In this document: one piece after another, positions 17,174 to 25,673 of the stretch
Numbering within the stretch: position 1 is the first letter of the stretch
Layout of the letters: every line of letters begins with the position of its first letter
Origin: a bacterium
GTDB taxonomy: Bacteria > SZUA-79 > Acidulodesulfobacterales > Acidulodesulfobacteraceae
DNA: 64,000 nt
Assembly (NCBI GenBank): GCA_021784835.1
Contig: JAJYHI010000132.1
Span: 1-64,000 of the forward strand
Reading direction: 5' to 3'
The notes under the pieces: generated by a model
The model's input: only the letters and a program-made list of their open reading frames with translations
Databases searched by the model: none
Told to the model about the DNA's origin: nothing
Program-made: the position numbers and the translations under genes

Positions 17174-18766
17174 TTACGGCGTAGGCATTTTCCCGCCGAC
17201 TATAAGATATTTGAGGTCTTCGTCCGTAAATTTAACCCCACCCCCGAAATAAACGGACCTGCCGCCGTTATCGAATATGTCGTCGTATCCGGCATCTAAA
17301 AATATATGCTTGTAAAACGAATACGCGATGCCAGCGTTGATATTCTCGCTGACGCCGTTATTGTCGGCATTGAATCCAAATGCCCTTGCATAAAGTTTAA
17401 CGTTTTTGCCTGTATGGGGTACGTAGTAATTTACCCCTACCGCGCCGGTAGAATATAATAAACCCGCAAGAAGGGTAAAATTGTAAAAATTTTTAGCTAT
17501 TAAGGCGTTAAATTTTATGCTGTTGGAATAGGAATATTGGGTAGTGTTCGTCGTTACGTTCGACGGATAAAACTGCCCCGAAGGCGGATTATTGGTCGTA
17601 TATGTAGTAGTCTGGGTTTCTCCATATGTATTTCCGTAACCCATAGGCACCGATGCCACCCCAAGTTCGTAATAATGGCCCGGAGAAGGCTGCAATTTAA
17701 GGTTAACCTGCGATATGGAACCCTTGTTCCTGACGAGATACTGCGAATTCATATTAACCTTAACCTTAAACCTGCCGTATCCGCCTACCAAATTATTAAT
17801 GCCTTTAAGCGAACCGTTAAGGTTGTCGTACACGGAATTACTGTTCACGAGCTTGCCGACCGTTCCCTGGCCGTTATTTATTTTTGACGAAATACCGTAT
17901 AATTCGTTAAGGGTAAGTTTTAATTTTTTTGTATCCGAGTTTATATTTTTAAGGCTGCTGTTTATATTTTCTCTATTTTTAGCCACTATATAATTTAAAT
18001 TGGCTGAAAGTCCTTTTATATTTTCCGTAATTGCCGGAAGCTCTGTTTTAAGGTTGTACGATATGGAATCGAAATTATGTATAGTCCTTGTGATTGCCCT
18101 GTCGTTTTGCACGGTCAGACCGTTAATGTTTTTAGATATAGAAGCAAAATTGGACATAATTACGTTAACGTTTTCCTGGTTTTCATACACAAGCCTGTTC
18201 AAATTTATCGAAAGCGCCGCTATATTTTGAAGTATAGCCTTTATATTTTCTTCTCCCGTCTTAGTGCCTATAGAATTTTTTAGCGATTTTGAAACTTTTT
18301 CCAGGTCGCTCGCAGTTTTTGAGAATTTCATTATAAGCGCGGACATGCTCTGAGGCGATACCTCGCTTTTAACGACCTCGTTATTTAAAGGGTTATTTAA
18401 AGGCTTATTGGCGCCGGCCTCCTTTCCGCCGACCGGAGAAATAGATATATAGCTTTCTCCAAGCAAGCTAAGCGATCTGATAGACGCAACATATTGGGGA
18501 TAAACCTTATATTTGGATTTTATGGCCATATAAACCCTCGCCAGACCGTTTTCCAGACTAATTTTCTCTACGGTTCCTATCTTTATGCCGGCCATGGTTA
18601 CCCCGGTTCCGTTGCCTATGCCGCTCGCCGATTTAAAATAGGCCGATATGGTATAAGTCGGCTCCTTAAATATGCGTATTCTTCCGACCTTTACGGAAAA
18701 ATAGGCGAGTATAAGCAAGACTATTACAGTAAAAATGCCTACTTTGGTTTCTTTATTTATTTTCAT
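17174..18766 (-). CDS. mlaD: MlaD-type MCE protein with a predicted C-terminal outer-membrane beta-barrel
   Basis: 530 residues, much longer than the about 180 of E. coli MlaD. Order: an N-terminal membrane anchor (about 8-26), one MCE domain (about 40-115, SGIGNGTGVTMAGIKIGTVEKI), a long helical Ser/Asn-rich region with repeated NI..NL patterns (about 150-315), then a C-terminal third (about 330-530). That last part has alternating hydrophobic/polar strands, many Tyr and Gly, and aromatic ends (YYELGVASVPMGYG, LAGLLYSTGAVG, IFLDAGYDDIFD). The layout suggests one protein bridging inner and outer membranes, as described for diderm Firmicute MlaD. It forms a unit with mlaF (17 nt upstream) and mlaE. 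Confidence 0.83.
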   Translation of the reverse strand: MKINKETKVGIFTVIVLLILAYFSVKVGRIRIFKEPTYTISAYFKSASGIGNGTGVTMAGIKIGTVEKISLENGLARVYMAIKSKYKVYPQYVASIRSLSLLGESYISISPVGGKEAGANKPLNNPLNNEVVKSEVSPQSMSALIMKFSKTASDLEKVSKSLKNSIGTKTGEENIKAILQNIAALSINLNRLVYENQENVNVIMSNFASISKNINGLTVQNDRAITRTIHNFDSISYNLKTELPAITENIKGLSANLNYIVAKNRENINSSLKNINSDTKKLKLTLNELYGISSKINNGQGTVGKLVNSNSVYDNLNGSLKGINNLVGGYGRFKVKVNMNSQYLVRNKGSISQVNLKLQPSPGHYYELGVASVPMGYGNTYGETQTTTYTTNNPPSGQFYPSNVTTNTTQYSYSNSIKFNALIAKNFYNFTLLAGLLYSTGAVGVNYYVPHTGKNVKLYARAFGFNADNNGVSENINAGIAYSFYKHIFLDAGYDDIFDNGGRSVYFGGGVKFTDEDLKYLIVGGKMPTP

Positions 18767-18783
18767 AATAAAATAATTTAGTT

Positions 18784-19527
18784 TTAAATTGAAATAGGCC
18801 CTTCCATACTGCCGGATACAAACTGTTTTACCACCGGATTTTTAGAATTTCTGAAATCTCCGCTGGCGCCCTCTTCTATAATCTTGCCTTCATAAAGCAT
18901 GGCTATCTTGTCGCCGGTTTTATACGCCGCTTCGATGTCATGGCTTATTATTATTCCCGTAAATTTAAATTTGTCATGCATGCGTATAATTAAATTATTT
19001 ATGACATCGGACATAATGGGGTCAAGTCCGGAAGTCGGTTCGTCAAAAAGCATTATCTCTGGATTAAGTATTAACGCCCTTGCAACTCCGACCCTTTTTC
19101 TCATTCCGCCGGAAATCTCGGAAGGCATTTTCTGCTCCTGCCCTTCTAAGCCCACGTCTTTAAGGATAGAATTCACTTTGTCTTTAATATCGTTCTCATG
19201 TATTTTAAGATGCTGCCTTAACGGAAACGCCACATTTTCGAATACGCTCAATGAATCCAACAAAGCCCCGTCCTGAAAAACCATCCCAAATTTTTTTCTT
19301 ATTTCGTTAAGCTCTTTTTTTTTAAGGGAATTTATGTCTAAATCATTTATAAGAACCTTCCCGGAATCGGGCTTTATCAAACCTATTATGTGCTTCAGCA
19401 TAACGCTTTTTCCGCCTCCGCTTCTGCCTATAACTACGGTTATTTCTTTTTCTTCGAATTTTATATCGAGATTATCCAGCACCTTTATGCCGTTGAAAGA
19501 TTTTGACAATCGTTCTAAGGCAATCAT
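18784..19527 (-). CDS. mlaF: Phospholipid ABC transporter ATP-binding protein MlaF
   Basis: 247-residue ATPase powering MCE-linked lipid transport. Walker A is GRSGGGKS (residues 34-41), the ABC signature is SGGMRKRVG, and Walker B is IMLFDEPTSGLDP. The SGGMRKR signature with Met-Arg-Lys is typical of MlaF/MkL ATPases. It lies 17 nt upstream of mlaD. A 229-nt spacer separates it from mlaE, long for an operon of this type, so an internal promoter is possible. Confidence 0.93.
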   Translation of the reverse strand: MIALERLSKSFNGIKVLDNLDIKFEEKEITVVIGRSGGGKSVMLKHIIGLIKPDSGKVLINDLDINSLKKKELNEIRKKFGMVFQDGALLDSLSVFENVAFPLRQHLKIHENDIKDKVNSILKDVGLEGQEQKMPSEISGGMRKRVGVARALILNPEIMLFDEPTSGLDPIMSDVINNLIIRMHDKFKFTGIIISHDIEAAYKTGDKIAMLYEGKIIEEGASGDFRNSKNPVVKQFVSGSMEGPISI

Positions 19528-19756
19528 AGCGGATAAAAAATAACCGGCAAAAATTCTTTCGACGGAAAAACCGCTTTATCTAATGTATCATTCATTTTAT
19601 AGTCCGGAAAATATTGTTCGTTATTATATATATATTATAATATCTATATCGGCATATATCGATTATTATTATATATCCCGGCCTGCAATTAATCAATAGT
19701 GGCCGGCAGACGCATTCCCCGCCTTAAAAAGAAATTAATTTTGCCGCTAAAATCCG

Positions 19757-20536
19757 TTAAAAAAGAATGGACGTCAGCAGATAATCCGCAAAAAGAATAT
19801 ATACCGAACTTAGCACTACGGCCTGAGTGGTAAACTTTCCAACCCCCTTGGCGCCTCCCGTTGTTTCAAAACCCTTAAAAGTGCCGATAACGGCGAGTAT
19901 AGCCCCAAAAAAAACAGATTTTAATAAACCGTTATATATATCGCTAAGTTTAATATACTGATATATCTTTTCCGCATAAGTAACGTGATTGAGCCCCAGA
20001 AAATATGCATACACAATATAACCGCCGATTATTCCGATTAAAGAGCATAAAACGGCCATTACCGGAAGCATCGCCATTGCGGCAAGTATCCTTGGAACCG
20101 AAAGAAAATAATATGGGTCGACAGCCATAACTTCAAGCGCGTCTATCTGCTCCGTAACTTTCATGGTGCCTATTTCCGATGCCATCGAAGAGCCGCATCT
20201 TGCAGTAATCATAAGAGCGGTTAGAACGGGCCCCAGTTCCCTAACCATTGATAAAGCCACGGTGGGGCCTATCATATAAGTAACGCCTACTATCTTGGCG
20301 GCATAATATGCTTGGAGGGAGAGCACCATGCCGGTAAAAAGGCCGGTAAGCCCGACAACGTAAAAAGAATCCATGCCGATAAAAATCATCTGGTCGAAAA
20401 GATTGTTAAAATTTATGAAATATTCCGGTATGGAAAGCAGAGATTCCCACATGTAAATTATGAGAGAGCCCAGTTCGTTGACGAAATATAAAACAAATTT
20501 GCCTATTTTTTCGAATAATATAAAAAATATATTCAT
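19757..20536 (-). CDS. mlaE: MlaE-family ABC lipid transporter permease
   Basis: 259-residue permease with 5-6 hydrophobic helices and MlaE hallmarks: GLFTGMVLSLQAYYAAKIVG, REMGPVLTALMITARCGSSMASEIGTM-like segments (here starting RELGPVLT) and EQIDALEVMAVDPYYFL. It should pair with MlaF in the inner membrane. The upstream HNH gene ends 12 nt before its start. No mlaB, mlaC or mlaA homologue is beside it, in keeping with a simplified system served by the long MlaD. Confidence 0.93.
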   Translation of the reverse strand: MNIFFILFEKIGKFVLYFVNELGSLIIYMWESLLSIPEYFINFNNLFDQMIFIGMDSFYVVGLTGLFTGMVLSLQAYYAAKIVGVTYMIGPTVALSMVRELGPVLTALMITARCGSSMASEIGTMKVTEQIDALEVMAVDPYYFLSVPRILAAMAMLPVMAVLCSLIGIIGGYIVYAYFLGLNHVTYAEKIYQYIKLSDIYNGLLKSVFFGAILAVIGTFKGFETTGGAKGVGKFTTQAVVLSSVYILFADYLLTSILF

Positions 20537-20547
20537 TGGTGGTATGT

Positions 20548-21147
20548 TTATGATTCTTCAAGCTCGACATGCCAGTATGCGCTGTCAACGAGGCTTAAAA
20601 ACGGCATCCATTCTTTATACATTATGTTTGTGAGGGATATGTGATAGTAAGGCGACCATTCCGGTTTTCGCGGCTTCCTTATAAGTTTTATTCCGGCTTC
20701 CTCCGGCGTTTTTCCGCCTTTATTCCTGTTGCAGGAAATACAGCTGCATACGACGTTCTCCCACGAAGAAACCCCGCCCGCGGTTCTTGGAACGACGTGG
20801 TCTAAATTCAACTCGTTTTTTTTGAACTCTTTGCCGCAGTATTGGCATTTATTTTTATCCCTTAAAAATATGTTTGCCCTGGAAAATTTTATGTATCTTT
20901 TAGGCAGTTTATCATAATTCATAAGGATTATGACTCTCGGCGCCCTTATCGCCCTGTCCACGAGTCCTATGGAATTTGATTTGTCGGTAACGGAAAGATC
21001 CTGCCACGAATTAAAACTGAAAGTCTTGTAGCTTTCGTCAACGGCTTTGGCGATATCCTGATAAAGGAGTATCAGCGCCCTTTTTAAAGAGGTAACGTGA
21101 ACCGGCAGGAAAGACTTATTTAGGACGAGAACGCTTGACGATACCAT
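20548..21147 (-). CDS. HNH endonuclease family protein
   Basis: 199 residues with a clear HNH fold in the middle: CQYCGKEF, then LNLDHVVPRTAGG, then WENVVCSCISCNRNKGGKTPEEAG, giving the two CxxC pairs that bind zinc and the DH catalytic motif. Stand-alone chromosomal HNH proteins of this size are widespread, and their roles are mostly unknown. It sits between selA and mlaE on the same strand with no mobile-element genes near it, so it is not obviously part of a phage or restriction system. Confidence 0.88.
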   Translation of the reverse strand: MVSSSVLVLNKSFLPVHVTSLKRALILLYQDIAKAVDESYKTFSFNSWQDLSVTDKSNSIGLVDRAIRAPRVIILMNYDKLPKRYIKFSRANIFLRDKNKCQYCGKEFKKNELNLDHVVPRTAGGVSSWENVVCSCISCNRNKGGKTPEEAGIKLIRKPRKPEWSPYYHISLTNIMYKEWMPFLSLVDSAYWHVELEES

Positions 21148-21301
21148 AGAATTATATTAAAACTATATGTCATAATGAAAATATTAATTGCAATTATATC
21201 TATACCGGCATTGAATTAATATTTAAATGATTTTAATTTTAATTAATTTTAATTATTAGCATATTATACCAATAAAGCAAAAAATAAGAAACTAAAACTT
21301 T

Positions 21302-22744
21302 TTATCCGGAAATTATGGATAATGCATCTAGTATATCGTTGCAGTCCAAATCCGATACGGTTCTCATATCAAGCATAAATTCTCCGTTTTTTATCTTTCC
21401 TATAACTGGAATTTTCAGGCTGCGGAAAATTTTACCGAGTTTATCCGCGCTTATTGTTTTATGCGCTATCTTTATCGCATAAGTTTCAAGTTCATAATCG
21501 GGAAGGGCTCCGCCGCCTATAATACTTGCATCGCGCACTATTTTGAAATCGAATAGATTTTTATCTGCGGCTTTCGATTTTTTAATTTTATTTAAAAGTC
21601 TTTTTGCCTTTTTTAGTATGTCCTTTCCTGTAAGGGCTATAAAAAACAGCGTGGGGATATTTTTGACGGCTTTTTCGATATCTAAATATTCGAATAAAAC
21701 CGCCTCTAAGGAGGCAAGGGTCATCTTGTCTATCCTAAAGGCTCTGTTTAAAGGGTTTGAAGCTACCATATCGATATATTTTTCCTTTCCCGCTATTATG
21801 CCGGCTTGAGGCCCTCCCAGAAGTTTGTCTCCGCTGAAGGTTACGACGTCGATGCCCGCGCTTACAACCTCCTGAGCGGTGGGCTCATACGGCAAACCGA
21901 ACCTGCTTAAATCGATAAAACTGCCGGAACCCAAATCCTCCATAACGGGTATTTTATGTTTAGCGCCTATTAGGGAAATATCTTTGCCGGATAATTCGCT
22001 CGTAAAACCGCTCATCCTAAAATTACTCTTATGAACTTTTAATAACAGCGCGGTATTCTCGTTTATGGCGGATTCGTAGTCTCTAATATTCGTCTTGTTG
22101 GTCGTACCGACTTCTACTAAAGAGGCGCCCGACGCCTTCATTATATCGGGGATTCTGAAAGTGCCTCCTATTTCGATAAGTTCTCCTCTGGAAATTATAA
22201 CCTCTTTCTTCTGTCCGGAGCAGAATGACGAAAGAGCCATGAATACCGCGGCGGCATTATTATTTACTACGATAGCCCTTTCGCATTTTAAAATTTTTTT
22301 TAGTAAATATTCTGCGTGAAAATATCTTTTTCCCCTTTTGCCTTCGGCTAAATTGAATTCCAGATTCGAATATGAAGAAGAAATTTTTGATACGTTTTTG
22401 ACTGCGCTTTCGGGAAGTATAGACCTCCCCAGGTTGGTATGAACTACCACTCCGGTTCCGTTGACGACTTTTTTAAGGCTGAACGAAAAATTATTCAAAT
22501 CTTCCTTAAGTTTTTCGGCAAAATATTCGGCGGAAAAGTTGAAATTGTCCGATAATTCCGATTTATCGTCCTGCTTTAACAAGCCTAAGATTTTATCTTT
22601 TTCCGATTTTATTAAATTGTTTAATTTTTCTTTAACGAATTCATCGGGGAACTTTTTCGAAAGTTTAAGCGTTTCATTATTCTGCAGGATTGACTGGACG
22701 CTTGGAAACCGCCTTAAAATATCGTGTTTTTTATCGTTTTCCAT
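21302..22744 (-). CDS. selA: L-seryl-tRNA(Sec) selenium transferase
   Basis: PLP enzyme converting Ser-tRNA(Sec) to Sec-tRNA(Sec) using selenophosphate. The 480-residue protein has VVNGTGVVVHTNLGRS (about 93-108), NNNAAAVFMAL (161-171) and the PLP lysine K307 in TFSGDKLLGGPQAG. The N-terminal about 80 residues form the tRNA-binding region. selD lies 4 kb downstream on the same strand with mla genes between. selB and tRNA-Sec were not found in this window. Confidence 0.95.
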   Translation of the reverse strand: MENDKKHDILRRFPSVQSILQNNETLKLSKKFPDEFVKEKLNNLIKSEKDKILGLLKQDDKSELSDNFNFSAEYFAEKLKEDLNNFSFSLKKVVNGTGVVVHTNLGRSILPESAVKNVSKISSSYSNLEFNLAEGKRGKRYFHAEYLLKKILKCERAIVVNNNAAAVFMALSSFCSGQKKEVIISRGELIEIGGTFRIPDIMKASGASLVEVGTTNKTNIRDYESAINENTALLLKVHKSNFRMSGFTSELSGKDISLIGAKHKIPVMEDLGSGSFIDLSRFGLPYEPTAQEVVSAGIDVVTFSGDKLLGGPQAGIIAGKEKYIDMVASNPLNRAFRIDKMTLASLEAVLFEYLDIEKAVKNIPTLFFIALTGKDILKKAKRLLNKIKKSKAADKNLFDFKIVRDASIIGGGALPDYELETYAIKIAHKTISADKLGKIFRSLKIPVIGKIKNGEFMLDMRTVSDLDCNDILDALSIISG

Positions 22745-22783
22745 TAATTAGCCGCAATTTTAATTTAGCTTAATTGATTTAAA

Positions 22784-23578
22784 TTATATGCCTTCAAAAG
22801 ATTTTAGCCTTTTGCCTGTATGAAAAGACAAAAAATCTCTTAAAAATATCGAACATTCGGCTAACATCTCTTCTTTCACTATTAGTTTGCTTATAATGGA
22901 CAAATCGGACTCGACCATTAAATTGGATAAATTAATAAAATTAACAGGCAGTTTATTGATTCCGGCATATTTAAATTCGTTATATTTATCTTCGGCGCAT
23001 GATTTGCAAATGACGCCTCCTTTTTTTAAGCTGAAATCGAATCTGTTCTGCAAATTTTTTTCGGAACATCCGACGCAGTTAGAAAAATTGGGAAATATTC
23101 CGGTAAATTTCAGCAGATTAGAAATAAAATATATTTCGTATTTAAGCAATACCGTATTGATAGAAACTGGCGGGCGTCCGGCAGAAACGGTTTCCAACCC
23201 GTCAAGGCTTTTAAAAACATCCCTTATAAGATAAAAAATGTTTTTATTATTGTCTCTTTCCTGGCATAAAATCCTTGAAAGCTCTATCAGCTTAGTTAAA
23301 AATAAGTATATATCTATGTCTTTCCTTAAGTTTTTGTAATCTTCTATCATATCTACTTCATATAAAATATCTAAGGTCATTCCCGGCTTTTCATAAAATT
23401 TGATATTTGTGAGCATTGCGGGTTCTAATTTGCCCAGAAATCTTTTTTTGCTCTTTCTTGCATTATTCGCAAAACATGTAATTTTCCCGTAGTCCTCGGT
23501 AATATAGCTAAGAAGCAGGTCAGCTTCGTTCATCTTTTTTGCGTATATGATAAATCCGTTCGTGGAAAGCAGTTTCAT
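22784..23578 (-). CDS. recO: DNA repair protein RecO
   Basis: 264 residues with an N-terminal OB fold (TNGFIIYAKKMNEADLLLSYITEDYGKITCFA) and a helical C-terminal part with a zinc motif (CVGC near residue 171 and CKSC near 195). RecO loads RecA onto SSB-coated DNA with RecR. Its stop is followed 39 nt later by the selA start, so the two are probably co-transcribed. Size and domain order fit the family. Confidence 0.88.
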   Translation of the reverse strand: MKLLSTNGFIIYAKKMNEADLLLSYITEDYGKITCFANNARKSKKRFLGKLEPAMLTNIKFYEKPGMTLDILYEVDMIEDYKNLRKDIDIYLFLTKLIELSRILCQERDNNKNIFYLIRDVFKSLDGLETVSAGRPPVSINTVLLKYEIYFISNLLKFTGIFPNFSNCVGCSEKNLQNRFDFSLKKGGVICKSCAEDKYNEFKYAGINKLPVNFINLSNLMVESDLSIISKLIVKEEMLAECSIFLRDFLSFHTGKRLKSFEGI

Positions 23579-23593
23579 AAAGAATTAAAAATT

Positions 23594-24025
23594 TTATTTG
23601 CCGGAATTAAATATTATAAATATTCCTACTATTATTATAAATACGCCGACCCATCTTTGAAAACTCACTTTTTCCTTTAAAAATATTTTAGATAAAAGAA
23701 CCACGATAACATAGCCGCTCGAAAGCATTGGATAGGCGATAGAAAGCGGCAGTTTAGACAGCGCGAGAAGGTAAAAGACGGTCGCAAGGAAAAGCATGGC
23801 AAGCGCCCCCAATATAAACGGGTCTAAAAAAACCAGAACCGATTTAACGCCTATTTTCAAGTGCTCTTTTTTGACCCTGCCGGAACCCATTTTTTGTAAA
23901 ATCTGGCCTATTGACGTAAACGCGACGGCAACGCCCATAAAAATATAAGAAATTATAGCCATAATACATAATAATAAAAGCGGTTCAAAAAGACGCCGGC
24001 TTATTTTATTTTTTACTCCCGTCAA
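23594..24025 (-). CDS. Four-helix EamA/DMT-superfamily membrane protein
   Basis: 143 residues with four hydrophobic helices (about 15-35, 68-90, 93-112, 120-140) and the DMT-like stretch ALSKLPLSIAYPMLSSGYVIVVLLSKIFLKEKVSFQRWVGV, split here for reading. The pattern resembles small dimeric transporters such as EmrE or the ArnE/ArnF flippase halves. The substrate cannot be told. It lies between murT and recO, 15 nt and 27 nt from them, in a tight minus-strand run. Confidence 0.72.
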   Translation of the reverse strand: MTGVKNKISRRLFEPLLLLCIMAIISYIFMGVAVAFTSIGQILQKMGSGRVKKEHLKIGVKSVLVFLDPFILGALAMLFLATVFYLLALSKLPLSIAYPMLSSGYVIVVLLSKIFLKEKVSFQRWVGVFIIIVGIFIIFNSGK

Positions 24026-24052
24026 TTATTGCGCGCAATAACGCAGTTCATT

Positions 24053-25474
24053 TTACATTATATACTTTTTGAGCTTCAATAGCTCGGTATAAGTTGGCAG
24101 GATAAAAATTTTTTTATCCTGCGAGTCCTGCCGCTTTCCCGCAAGAAAAATTTTTTCGACCGATTTTTTTAAATTGCGCTCTACCTCAATATCGTCTTTA
24201 TCTATACCCGCGGCTTTCAATCTTAGCGCTAAATCAAAGGGTCTAAGGCCGGTAATAATTATCCTTCCGATGTTTTCGGCGTATTTTTCGAATTCTACGT
24301 CCCAAATCCACGAAACGTCCTTTCCGTCGGCATCTCTGTCCGAAAATGCAAATAAGATATCTGCGGGACCGGAATCTTTGCCTCTGCCCTGCGTTATTTT
24401 TTCGAGAACGCTGTTAAATCCTGCCGGATTTTTAACAAGGTCTATGTTTACCTCCACGTCCTTTATATTTTTTTTAAAAGACCTGCCGAATTTGGTTTGA
24501 AAATTTCCGAACGTATATTTAACGATATCGCCGTCAATCTTATAATGCTTTAAGACGGAGTAAGCCGCAAGATGGTTCGCAATATTATAGTCGCCGGTTA
24601 AAGCGGTCTTAAATTCAAAATTTTCTCCCGTTTCGCCGGTTATTGCTTTTATATTTCCGCCGGCATCGCGATATTTGGCGCAAATATCCGGATTTGAATT
24701 TGCAAAACCGCATTTTTCGCATTTAAATTCCGTCAGAAATATATTTCCGTTTGATTCGTCTCCGACAAAAAGAACATTCCCGCAATCAGGACACGTAAAA
24801 GCATCGGACATACCCGTTCTTCCGGAAATATTTCCGCATTTAAAAAAACTTTTATCAAAACCGTAATATATTTTAGGATTGTTAAGTCCGTAACCTATAA
24901 AAGCGGCCAAGGGTTCGAACGAAGGCAAAACAAGCAAAACTCTGCCGGAAAGATTTTTTACGGCTTTTTTTATTTCGAAAACGGTCGAGTTGACTTCTCC
25001 GTATCTGTCTAACTGGTCCCTGTAAAAATTGGTAACTACGACGACGTCAGGCTTTAACTTAGAAGATATATAAGGAAAAACTTTTTCGTCCGTTTCGATT
25101 ATTATATAATCCGCCCGGAATTTAAAGACATCGCCGGTAAAGCCCGCAAATTTATAAGCGCCTATAATAGCGCTTAATATGCCGTTCGGCATATTGGCGC
25201 CGTTAGAATTCGAGCAGACATTTTTTCCGGACGCCCTGAGAGCCTCGGCGATAAGGTTTGCCGTCGTGGTTTTTCCGTTGGTTCCCGTCACTAAAACAAC
25301 CGGCGCGCCGTATGAAACGACATTATTTGCAAAATCGTCGAATATATTCCCGTCGATTTTTTTTAAAATATAGGAGGGAAGGACGTCTCCTTCCCTTTTA
25401 AAAATTTTATTCAGTATAAATTTTAGAAATACATATAAAATTATTTCGGCTTTATTTTTTGTTTTTAAAAGCAT
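24053..25474 (-). CDS. murT: Lipid II isoglutaminyl synthase, Mur-ligase subunit MurT
   Basis: With GatD, amidates the alpha-carboxyl of D-Glu in lipid II to D-isoglutamine. The 473-residue protein has the Mur ligase P-loop GTNGKTT (64-70), the early SNSNGANMPNGILSAI segment typical of MurT, a Cys4 zinc ribbon (CPDC..CEKC, about 228-256) and a C-terminal DUF1727 domain including SDRDADGKDVSWIWDV. MurT is mainly known from Gram-positive and some other phyla. Its partner gatD lies 4.2 kb away on the same strand rather than adjacent, which is unusual. Confidence 0.92.
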   Translation of the reverse strand: MLLKTKNKAEIILYVFLKFILNKIFKREGDVLPSYILKKIDGNIFDDFANNVVSYGAPVVLVTGTNGKTTTANLIAEALRASGKNVCSNSNGANMPNGILSAIIGAYKFAGFTGDVFKFRADYIIIETDEKVFPYISSKLKPDVVVVTNFYRDQLDRYGEVNSTVFEIKKAVKNLSGRVLLVLPSFEPLAAFIGYGLNNPKIYYGFDKSFFKCGNISGRTGMSDAFTCPDCGNVLFVGDESNGNIFLTEFKCEKCGFANSNPDICAKYRDAGGNIKAITGETGENFEFKTALTGDYNIANHLAAYSVLKHYKIDGDIVKYTFGNFQTKFGRSFKKNIKDVEVNIDLVKNPAGFNSVLEKITQGRGKDSGPADILFAFSDRDADGKDVSWIWDVEFEKYAENIGRIIITGLRPFDLALRLKAAGIDKDDIEVERNLKKSVEKIFLAGKRQDSQDKKIFILPTYTELLKLKKYIM

Positions 25475-25673
25475 AATAAATTTAATAAGATGTATAAGTT
25501 CCCTTTAAATATCAACGATTTAATATTGGTTAAAAATTAATCAGTTTGATTAACTGCTTAATTTTTTTATAAATATTTTTTATAACATTAAGGTTTTTAC
25601 GAAAGAAATTCACAGTCTTTGTAAAATTGTCATATAAATGTAATAAAAACTTAACATTAGCGTAACATTTCTT

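Noticed and set aside
20548..21147. HNH protein as part of a defence or mobile system
   Set aside because: Neighbours are selA and mlaE; no methyltransferase, integrase or repeat borders it.
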